From NCBI GenBank assembly GCA_026391235.1, contig JAPLDV010000148.1, positions 1-6,038 on the forward strand: a stretch of DNA of 6,038 nt. Reading direction: 5' to 3'. The translations under genes and the position numbers were made by a program. Positions 1-5,891 of this stretch are shown piece by piece. Numbering within the stretch: position 1 is the first letter of the stretch; each line of letters opens with the position of its first letter. Origin of the DNA: Bacteroidia bacterium (GTDB taxonomy: Bacteria; Bacteroidota; Bacteroidia; Bacteroidales; UBA12481). Below the pieces are notes generated by a model. The model was given only the letters and a program-made list of their open reading frames with translations, was not told the DNA's origin and searched no databases.

Positions 1-1
1 T

Positions 2-265
2 GTCTGTTTAAAGGTGATCTTTATCCCGGGCCATTCGCAGGGTTGTGTCGCTTTTTATGAAGCATCGGCGGGTTGGCTTTTTTCAGGAGATACCCTTTTT
101 GCCGGGGGTATTGGCCGGACCGATTTACCCGGCGGCAGCTATGAGCAAATCATCAGCAGCATAAAGCGAAAACTGTTGATACTGCCTGACGATACTAAGG
201 TTTTTCCCGGCCATGGACCCGCATCCACCATCAAACAGGAGAGATTGACCAACCCTTTCCTGTAG
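2..265 (+). CDS. MBL-fold metallohydrolase (glyoxalase II-like), C-terminal part, 5' end cut by window
   Basis: The frame is open to the window edge, so the GTG at 14 is only an internal valine. What remains is 87 residues ending at TAG 263-265. Three landmarks of the glyoxalase II branch of metallo-beta-lactamase-fold hydrolases are visible in order: PGHSQG (zinc-ligand His), SGDTLFAGGIGRTD (bridging Asp in GD, followed by the GRTD signature), and FPGHGPAST (last zinc-ligand His) before a terminal E-x3-NPFL. The N-terminal HxHxDH zinc motif should lie upstream of the window. Family members are usually about 210 aa, so roughly the last 40% is present. They are soluble thioester hydrolases of the hydroxyacylglutathione hydrolase/YcbL type; the true substrate cannot be read from this part. 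The gene is unlikely to share a function with gcvP, which begins 97 bp downstream. Confidence 0.9.
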   Translation, partial: VCLKVIFIPGHSQGCVAFYEASAGWLFSGDTLFAGGIGRTDLPGGSYEQIISSIKRKLLILPDDTKVFPGHGPASTIKQERLTNPFL

Positions 266-302
266 AAACGCAAAGCGGTTCTCCGTTTCCTGCAAACACT
301 GC
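265..302 (+). terminator. Weak hairpins after the MBL gene, possible terminator
   Basis: GAAACG (265-270) can pair with CGTTTC (284-289) across a 13-nt loop. A small TGCA/TGCA stem (291-294 with 299-302) follows. There is no T-tract directly after either stem, so termination here is only a suggestion. Confidence 0.2.
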
Positions 303-334
303 ATAATGTCATACTTCTTCTTAATTTTACCCGC

Positions 335-342
335 TTAATTTG
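335..342 (+). promoter_or_regulatory. Possible -7 element of a gcvP promoter
   Basis: TTAATTTG differs by one base from the Bacteroidota -7 consensus TAnnTTTG and lies 20 bp before the gcvP start codon. I see no convincing TTG at the -33 distance, so this is weak. The 97-bp gap contains no glycine-riboswitch-like structure that I can recognise. The A-rich stretch directly before the ATG (345-362) fits leaders in this phylum, which often lack a Shine-Dalgarno site. Confidence 0.25.
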
Positions 343-362
343 TATAAAACAATCAATAAAAT

Positions 363-3224
363 ATGATCACTGATCAATTCATTTACAGGCATATCGGACC
401 AAGGCCCCACGAAATCCAGGAAATGCTGGAAAAGGTGGGTGCGAGCACAATGGAAGAGTTTATTTCTTCGGTCGTTCCTGCTCAGATACGCATGAAACAG
501 CCGCTGAATCTTCCCGCAGGATTGACTGAACAGGAGTATGCGATAAAGATTAAAAAGATTGGGTTAAAGAACAAGCAATACAGATCCCTGATCGGGATGG
601 GTTATTACGGTACAGTAATGCCAGCCGTGATCAAGCGGAATATTCTTGAGAATGCTTCATGGTACACCTCCTATACTCCATACCAGGCTGAAATTTCGCA
701 GGGCCGCCTCGAGGCTTTGCTGAATTTCCAGACTTTAGTGATGGAGTTGACAGCTATGCCTCTGGCCAATGCATCATTGCTGGATGAAGCAACCGCAGCT
801 GCAGAAGCAATGATTCTGATGTTCAACGCTAGATCCCGTGAGATGGTGAAACGGGACGCTAACGTTTTATGGGTGGATGAAAATATTTTCCCTCAAACAT
901 TGGAAGTGATCCGGACCCGGGCATTGCCGCTTGGCATCCAGGTTGAGGTTGGCAAAGTAGTGAGGACCCGTTTGAATGACAAGGTTTTCGGAATTATTGT
1001 TCAATATCCGGCCGGGGACGGTAAAGTGCTGATCTATAAACAGACTGTTGACAGGATGCATGAGCTCGGAGGTCTATATACGGCTATCAGTGACTTATAT
1101 TCCCTGGTATTGCTTACTCCTCCCGGCGAATGGGGCGCTGACATAGTGGTTGGCAGTACCCAGCGGTTTGGAGTTCCAATGGGATTCGGCGGCCCGCATG
1201 CGGCCTATTTTGCCGCACGTGAAGAGCTGAAAAGAAGCCTGCCGGGAAGGATAATCGGCGTTTCACAGGATGTACACGGGAATAAAGCTCTCAGGATGGC
1301 TCTGCAGACAAGGGAACAGCACATTAAGCGCGAAAAGGCCACGTCCAACATTTGCACCGCCCAGGCACTCCTGGCTACCATTGCCGGAATGTATGCAGTT
1401 TATCATGGTCCGGACGGCTTATTGGAAATTGCCGGCAAAATTCACAGGTCGGCCCATACCCTCGAACTGGAACTGGAACAGTATGGTTACGTTCAGGAAA
1501 ACAAAGATTATTTCGACACCCTGAGATTCGTGCTGCCGGAAAAGGTCACCCTCAGGCATTTCAAAACAACTGCGCTAAAACATCATTATAATTTCCGCTA
1601 TTTTGATGATGGAACAATCGGTTTATCAACAGATGAGCTTACCGATCTGGCCGATGTGAACAGGATTATTGAAATCTTCGCTGAAGCTGCCGGAATGAAA
1701 GCCGAAGCGGTTTCGGATTTGGTTGATTCAGCAGGATTTGACCCTGAATTCGCCCGCACCACAGATTTTCTTACCGCGCAGTGCTTCAATAAATATCAGT
1801 CGGAAACGGAAATGATGAGATACATCAAGAAACTGGAACGCCGCGATTTCTCTCTCACTCATTCAATGATTCCTCTGGGGTCGTGCACCATGAAACTTAA
1901 TCCGGCCAATTCCATGTTTGCATTATCCTGGGATGAATTTGCCGGAATCCACCCGTTTGTGCCCGTTGATCAGGCCGGGGGATACACTCAGCTGATCAGG
2001 GAATTGGAACAGGCACTTATTGAGGTGACCGGTTTTCCAGCCATTTCCTTCCAACCCAATTCCGGAGCTTCGGGAGAATATGCCGGTCTGATGGTCATCG
2101 AAGGGTACCACAGGAGTCGTGGTGAAGGCTATCGCAATGTAGTGCTGATCCCCGCCTCTGCTCACGGAACAAACCCTGCGAGTGCAGTTATGGCGGGCAG
2201 TAAGGTAATCGTCGTAAAATGCGATGAGCAAGGTAACGTAGATATTGATGACCTGAAAATAAAGGCCGCTGAGCATGCTGCCAACCTTTCGGCGTTCATG
2301 ATCACCTATCCTTCCACACACGGGGTATTTGAAACCGGGATAATGGCCATGGCCGACATCATACACGCTCACGGCGGATTGGTTTATATGGATGGCGCTA
2401 ATATGAACGCACAGGTTGGTTTAACCAAACCTGCTTTGATTGGTGCGGATGTTTGCCACCTGAACCTGCATAAAACCTTCGCGATCCCTCACGGCGGAGG
2501 CGGACCGGGGGTAGGCCCGATAGGAGTTGCCCAACACCTGGTTGAATTTCTTCCATCACATCCGGTTGTTAAGGTGGGAGGGGAAAAGGGAGGCGTAATA
2601 TCCGCTGCTCCTTATGGAAGTGCCCTGGTGCTTACCATCTCCCATGCGTATGTCCAGATGCTCGGTGGTGAAGGTTTAAAAGCCGCAACCGAGATGGCTA
2701 TCCTTAATGCTAACTATTTGGTGGAATGTTTAAAAGGGCATTATGAAGTTCTGTATTCCGGAGCCAATGGTCGTGTTGCTCATGAGTGTATTCTCGATTG
2801 CCGGAACTTTAAGGCCAAAACGGGTGTCGAAACTTCGGATATAGCCCGCAGGCTGATGGATTATGGTTTTCATGCACCCACACTTTCATTCCCGGTGCAT
2901 GAAACTTTAATGATTGAACCTACCGAAAGTGAATCGAAACAGGAACTCGATCGTTTTGCCGAATCCTTGATCTCTATTCTTTTTGAGATCAGTGACGTAG
3001 AAATGGGGATTACCCACGGCGACAATAACGTTCTGAAAAATGCACCGCATACGGCAGTTCATATTGGTGATGATACGTGGAGCCATCCGTATGGCCGGCT
3101 CAAAGCAGCTTTCCCGCTTCCCTGGATAGCTGAGAATAAGTTCTGGCCTTATGTTGGCAAAATAGATAATGCCTATGGGGATCGAAATCTGATATGCTCC
3201 TGTAGGGGGTTGGAAGATTATTAG
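363..3224 (+). CDS. gcvP: Glycine dehydrogenase (decarboxylating), P-protein of the glycine cleavage system
   Basis: This is the PLP-dependent P-protein. It decarboxylates glycine and passes the aminomethyl group to the lipoyl arm of GcvH; with GcvT and the L-protein it yields CO2, NH3, NADH and methylene-THF in the cytoplasm. At 953 aa it is a full-length single-chain form with both halves fused, unlike the split GcvPA/GcvPB. The N-terminal half opens with RHIGPRP and includes GMGYYGT, SYTPYQAEISQGRLEAL and LLDEATAAAEAM. The C-terminal half has THSMIPLGSCTMKLNP (from residue 499), SAHGTNPASA, and the PLP-lysine motif HLNLHKTFAIPHGGGGPG, in which the lysine is K704. It ends FWP...IDNAYGDRNLICSC; the last residues, RGLEDY, replace the more usual CPP-type tail. 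ATG 363 gives the expected N-terminus. No frameshift or internal stop is seen. gcvT and gcvH are not adjacent. Opposite-strand frames across it are shadows. Confidence 0.98.
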   Translation: MITDQFIYRHIGPRPHEIQEMLEKVGASTMEEFISSVVPAQIRMKQPLNLPAGLTEQEYAIKIKKIGLKNKQYRSLIGMGYYGTVMPAVIKRNILENASWYTSYTPYQAEISQGRLEALLNFQTLVMELTAMPLANASLLDEATAAAEAMILMFNARSREMVKRDANVLWVDENIFPQTLEVIRTRALPLGIQVEVGKVVRTRLNDKVFGIIVQYPAGDGKVLIYKQTVDRMHELGGLYTAISDLYSLVLLTPPGEWGADIVVGSTQRFGVPMGFGGPHAAYFAAREELKRSLPGRIIGVSQDVHGNKALRMALQTREQHIKREKATSNICTAQALLATIAGMYAVYHGPDGLLEIAGKIHRSAHTLELELEQYGYVQENKDYFDTLRFVLPEKVTLRHFKTTALKHHYNFRYFDDGTIGLSTDELTDLADVNRIIEIFAEAAGMKAEAVSDLVDSAGFDPEFARTTDFLTAQCFNKYQSETEMMRYIKKLERRDFSLTHSMIPLGSCTMKLNPANSMFALSWDEFAGIHPFVPVDQAGGYTQLIRELEQALIEVTGFPAISFQPNSGASGEYAGLMVIEGYHRSRGEGYRNVVLIPASAHGTNPASAVMAGSKVIVVKCDEQGNVDIDDLKIKAAEHAANLSAFMITYPSTHGVFETGIMAMADIIHAHGGLVYMDGANMNAQVGLTKPALIGADVCHLNLHKTFAIPHGGGGPGVGPIGVAQHLVEFLPSHPVVKVGGEKGGVISAAPYGSALVLTISHAYVQMLGGEGLKAATEMAILNANYLVECLKGHYEVLYSGANGRVAHECILDCRNFKAKTGVETSDIARRLMDYGFHAPTLSFPVHETLMIEPTESESKQELDRFAESLISILFEISDVEMGITHGDNNVLKNAPHTAVHIGDDTWSHPYGRLKAAFPLPWIAENKFWPYVGKIDNAYGDRNLICSCRGLEDY

Positions 3225-3256
3225 ATAATACTCAATTGAATATGGAGATATTATCT
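3223..3256 (+). terminator. AT-rich hairpin overlapping the gcvP stop codon
   Basis: AGATAATA (3223-3230) pairs perfectly with TATTATCT (3249-3256). The 18-nt loop contains the 8-bp palindrome TCAATTGA (3232-3239). The left arm begins inside the gcvP TAG stop. No T-tract follows, so this is not a textbook intrinsic terminator; it may mark or protect the 3' end of the gcvP transcript. Confidence 0.4.
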
Positions 3257-3751
3257 GGAACGATTATGAAATGTGTTTCCCAATTTGGGATCTACACGAA
3301 GGAAAGATATAAACGCCCGTAATACTGCTATCGCCTGACGCCTTATTTACGAACCGACATCAACCGGAACATCGTTGGTAACCTGTGAAATGGTTCCTCC
3401 TTACATGTCTTTCAGATTTTCAATTAATTTCGTTTTTGTCGATCAAACTGGCACTCTTCCATCAGTGCAAACCATGAAGAAATTCCAACAGCCATGCAAG
3501 GCTACCTCGGTCAGAAACTGATGGCTAATGGTCAGGAAGATAATTCTTATAGTATTTTGGTTTCTCCGATTCAGGTATATTATTTACCTTGCATTGAAAT
3601 CAAAATTGTGAAATCATAAACACTTAATCGACAAAGCAGAAACAACAGAAATAGAATAACATAGGGTCATTTAGATACTCTCTCTCTTAAAACCGTCAAT
3701 TTTCAAGTACTGAGGAGTAACTAAGTCGAGCACGCAAAGGCGTGGGCTTGG
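3225..3751. other. 527-bp stretch without a convincing gene
   Basis: After the gcvP hairpin I see no complete gene on either strand. Two plus-strand frames stay open: 3339-3518 (60 codons between stops, with ATG at 3390 and the readable stretch VPPYMSFRFSINFVFVDQTG) and 3428-3616 (63 codons, with EEIPTAMQGYLGQKLMANGQ). They overlap in different frames, and neither has a good start or a family I can name, so chance or the remains of a frameshifted gene are both possible. From 3620 to 3700 the DNA is AT-rich, with a short CT repeat around 3679-3687. The stretch ends in the strong hairpin at 3707-3763, annotated separately. Confidence 0.6.
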
Positions 3752-3763
3752 TTGCTTCAGTAC
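3707..3763. repeat. 57-nt bulged inverted repeat (RNA-like hairpin) before the FISUMP gene
   Basis: The outer stem pairs 3707-3713 (GTACTGA) with 3757-3763 (TCAGTAC). After a GG bulge, 3716-3725 pairs with 3747-3756 (10 pairs, two of them G-U). Then 3726-3727 pairs with 3745-3746 (one G-U), and after a GAG bulge CACGC (3731-3735) pairs with GCGTG (3740-3744) around an AAAG loop. This makes 24 pairs in 57 nt, with both bulges on the 5' arm. The wobble pairs fit a folded RNA, and the one-sided bulges resemble subterminal hairpins of IS200/IS605-type elements. I cannot assign it to a known RNA family. The TTG at 3752, the nominal start of the next frame, lies inside its 3' arm. Confidence 0.6.
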
Positions 3764-4689
3764 GGGTGCTTGACGGTACCTAAGAGGGAGCATACTGGGT
3801 CCACGTTCTATTTATTTCCAAATGAAGAAAATAATATCAATGATCAAGCCATGAGTGAGGCCGGAGGAGCAATTATAAAAAGAGGATTTTATTGGGGAAT
3901 GAATCCGAATCCAACAGCTACCGACAATTTCTCAGAAAATGAAAATGGCCTTGGAGTTTATAGTGAAAATGTGAATTTGAACTATGGTCACCAATATTTT
4001 TTCAGAAGTTATGCCCTGAATTCCAAAGGAACCCACTTGGGGGAAGTTCTATTAGTCAAGGTTGAGATAAAACCTCAATTAGGATCAATGATCGATTCCC
4101 GGGATGGCAGAGCCTATCCGACAGTAAAAATTCATAACCAAACCTGGATGGCAAAGAACCTGGGCTATATTCCTTCCATCAGCCAGCCTTGGAGAGGATC
4201 TGAAACCTTGCCGTTCTATTATGTTTATGATTTTGATGATTACAACCGCTTTGATGCAATCGCGTCAGCCAACTATATCACTTTTGGGGTGCTCTACAAT
4301 TGGGTATCAGCCAGTACCGCCTGTCCTCCGGGTTGGCATCTGCCGTCCGATGTGGAATGGACTATTTTGACTGATTACTTAGGGATCTTAGCCGGGGGCT
4401 TTATGAAAGAAGCCGGAACAAAAAAGTGGCAGAGTCCCAATGCAGAAGCCAATAATTTCAGTGGTTTTACTGGCCTTCCGGGCGGCTACCTCCGCGAGGA
4501 TCCTTTATCCGGTGGATACTTCTTAGCCCTGGGTTTCGACGCCTACTTCTGGTCCGCCTCGGAGAACGATTTGTCGGACTCCTGGGGTACCTTTATTCCT
4601 CCAGCGGTAGCGCGTTCCGGTTCGACTCCCAAAAGAGTAACGGACTTTCGGTCAGGTGCTTGCAAGACAAGGCGGGGAGCGGGATTTAA
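3752..4689 (+). pseudogene. Fn3-like plus FISUMP-domain surface protein, 5'-truncated and frameshifted
   Basis: The frame opens after a stop at 3722-3724; its first start-type codon is TTG 3752, the first ATG is 3851. Residues ~35-104 form an Fn3-like repeat (IIKRGFYWGMNPNP...YFFRSYALNSKGTHLG). Residues ~112 onward are a FISUMP (Fib_succ_major) domain: DSRDGRAYPTVKIHNQTWMA, LYNWVSASTACPPGWHLPSD, FTGLPGGYLRED, AYFWSASE. After W278 the frame turns into non-family sequence (GTFIPPAVARSG) and runs on to 4837. The +1 frame from 4588 restores the expected end (YLYSSSGSAFRF, KSNGLSVRCLQD) and stops at TAA 4687-4689. One base is therefore missing, most simply in the GGGG at 4584-4587; the repaired product is about 312 codons. 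There is no signal peptide and the first ~34 residues match nothing I know, so the 5' end looks lost. Such proteins are usually secreted; no precise function is known. Confidence 0.85.
4584..4587 (+). other. Frameshift site in the FISUMP gene (G-run)
   Basis: TGG (4583-4585) is the last codon in the FISUMP frame. Reading TGG-GGn-TAC instead of TGG-GGT-ACC moves into the frame that encodes the conserved C-terminus through 4689. A fifth G would repair the gene. A homopolymer is a common place for both real slippage and base-calling errors. Confidence 0.8.
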
Positions 4690-4742
4690 TCGCGTCAATC
4701 ATTCTAAACACTGTAAAAACCGGCAAAAATTTCAATCGCCGC

Positions 4743-4770
4743 TGACCGGGAAATCAATTGGTCATTTTTT
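4743..4770 (+). terminator. Rho-independent terminator after the FISUMP gene
   Basis: TGACC (4743-4747) pairs with GGTCA (4760-4764). Two G-U pairs extend the stem inward, leaving an 8-nt loop, and TTTTTT (4765-4770) follows directly. It lies 54 bp after the TAA at 4687-4689 but inside the out-of-frame run-on to 4837, which supports 4689 as the real end of the gene. Confidence 0.6.
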
Positions 4771-4805
4771 GTACTCGAATTTAAAATTTGCTCACAGAAA
4801 TCCTG

Positions 4806-4836
4806 TTGTGGTTATTAATGATTTTTGGTACCTTTG
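4806..4836 (+). promoter_or_regulatory. Bacteroidota-type -33/-7 promoter for the lipoprotein genes
   Basis: TTG (4806-4808) and TACCTTTG (4829-4836, a full match to TAnnTTTG) are 20 bp apart, as expected for the primary sigma factor of this phylum. Transcription would begin near 4843, giving a leader of about 25 nt before ATG 4868. It sits after the terminator at 4743-4770, as expected at an operon boundary. Confidence 0.55.
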
Positions 4837-5131
4837 ATAGTAGCCCCCGCATAAATCTTGTTGGAAAATGATTGCACAATTGGCTCTTTCAGATACACTT
4901 TCCATCAGAAAACTTTTCATTCTGGTTCTTCTGTCCACAGCTATTGCTTCCTGTAATGAAGATGTGGATTTATATACCGGGGGTCAGCCTGTTCCGATCG
5001 TCTATGGCCTGCTGGATCCGGCAAGTGAGGTTCAATACCTGAGGATCGGCCGGTCGTATGTCGGCGGGGCGGATGCCATGAACCAGCCGTCCGTAACCGA
5101 TTCCACCGTCTGGAATATTCCCCATGAAGTG

Positions 5132-5134
5132 TAG
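5132..5134 (+). other. In-frame amber stop inside the lipoprotein gene
   Basis: TAG lies between codons GTG and ATG of one continuous frame. A single-base change from a sense codon (TAC or TAT for Tyr, CAG for Gln, or others) would explain it. Coding character on both sides is the same and there is no shift of phase. Confidence 0.75.
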
Positions 5135-5890
5135 ATGGAGGAATATACCGACGGCCTGAAAGGAAATACCTTCCGGTTTGAACCGGATACCATCATAAAA
5201 AAGGATACAGGCTTTTTCCCGGTTGCCAATCTAAGAGTGTATTCTTCTGCCTTTAAACCTATTGCCGGTAATACCTACCGGCTTTATGTTTTTTTCCCTG
5301 ACCTGGATAAAATGGTTTTTGCCAAAACAATCGTTCACGGATCACCTCAGATCGTGGATCCATTACCCCTGTCGATCCGGAAAATCAACTTCGAACCCGG
5401 GCAACCCTTTACCATACGTTGGTATCCAGGCCTGAATTCCGGTGTTTATCAAATGATCTTCCGGATTTATTACCGCGATTCATCGGCCGTTGGTGAGGAG
5501 TTTAATTCAGCTGATTACGCAAGTGCCGGAATATATAACCTCCACACAGATCAGATGCTGGAATACCCCATGGGCGGTCTCGCATTCTTTACAGCTATGG
5601 CCAAAGAGATCCCAGTGATTTCCGGTATGGTTAGAAATGTCATATCGGTCGAGTTTATCATGACCTCCGGCGGTGCTGATTTGGGTATTCACTATCAGTC
5701 ATCCGTTGAAACCGGAAACAATTTCACGAACCTTGCGGATTATTCAAATATTGACAATGGTCTTGGAATCTTTTCTTCACGGATCGAGTCACGGATACCC
5801 AATTTGACCTTATCCGGGGTTACTCTGGATGAACTCGCACGCGGTGAAACAACGCGATTACTGGGATTTAGAGACAGCAAAGGGCAATAA
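5135..5890 (+). CDS. C-terminal 251-aa frame of the split lipoprotein, possible re-initiation
   Basis: ATG 5135 follows the TAG directly (TAGATG), so ribosomes finishing the short upstream frame could restart here. The product would begin MEEYTDGLKG and have no signal peptide, so it would stay in the cytoplasm and probably not serve the lipoprotein's role. The methionine and the next residues read as continuous with the upstream part (IPHEV-stop-MEEYTDG), so I think the ATG is an internal Met codon of the ancestral gene. The frame contains NTYRLYVFFPDLDKMVFAKT, a segment like the middle of Bacteroidota lipoproteins that describe their ligand domain only as 'unknown', and ends at TAA 5888-5890, one base before the next gene. 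Confidence 0.45.
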   Translation: MEEYTDGLKGNTFRFEPDTIIKKDTGFFPVANLRVYSSAFKPIAGNTYRLYVFFPDLDKMVFAKTIVHGSPQIVDPLPLSIRKINFEPGQPFTIRWYPGLNSGVYQMIFRIYYRDSSAVGEEFNSADYASAGIYNLHTDQMLEYPMGGLAFFTAMAKEIPVISGMVRNVISVEFIMTSGGADLGIHYQSSVETGNNFTNLADYSNIDNGLGIFSSRIESRIPNLTLSGVTLDELARGETTRLLGFRDSKGQ

Positions 5891-5891
5891 T

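Larger units (their letters stand above)
4868..5890 (+). pseudogene. Bacteroidota lipoprotein of unknown function, split by an in-frame TAG
   Basis: Two reading frames, 4868-5134 (88 aa) and 5135-5890 (251 aa), are in the same phase and separated only by TAG 5132-5134. Read through, they give one 340-codon protein. It starts with a signal peptide: hydrophobic LFILVLLSTA, lipobox IASC with the lipidated Cys at residue 29, then acidic NEDVD, which suggests an exported, membrane-anchored lipoprotein. The stretch VPIVYGLLDPASEVQYLRIG resembles the N-terminal region of Bacteroidota lipoproteins of unknown function (DUF4249-like, from memory and not certain). The later part is rich in Y, F and alternating hydrophobic residues, as in beta-sandwich proteins. 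The stop would release an 88-residue N-terminal piece. Other genes here (MBL, gcvP) end in TAG, which argues against TAG being recoded. It may be real decay or a single-base error. Confidence 0.75.

Noticed and set aside
266..362. Glycine riboswitch before gcvP
   Set aside because: The gap is only 97 bp and I see neither the paired aptamer stems nor the conserved purine-rich core of that riboswitch.
867..1789. Other short frames on both strands inside gcvP (867-1061, 1270-1524, 1352-1591, 1598-1789)
   Set aside because: All overlap well-conserved gcvP coding sequence in other frames and have no features of their own.
1923..2372. 149-aa reading frame on the minus strand
   Set aside because: It lies wholly within gcvP, whose plus-strand frame carries clear conserved motifs across the same bases. 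The antisense translation has no recognisable domain.
3769..3783. CTTGACGGTACCTAA, which resembles a piece of bacterial 16S rRNA
   Set aside because: Only about 15 bases match from memory. The flanking bases do not continue the 16S sequence, so this is not an rRNA gene; coincidence is the simplest reading.
3704..3800. Group II intron end or domain V
   Set aside because: The hairpin lacks the 34-nt domain V layout with its AGC triad and GNRA-type loop, no domain VI follows, and no intron reverse transcriptase is present.
5132..5134. Recoding of TAG as an amino acid (genetic-code variant)
   Set aside because: TAG ends the MBL gene at 263-265 and gcvP at 3222-3224, both at the expected C-terminus, so TAG works as a stop in this genome.
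5032..5692. Minus-strand frames across the lipoprotein gene (5032-5229, 5507-5692)
   Set aside because: They are opposite the lipoprotein frame, have no start signals or domains, and read as shadows.
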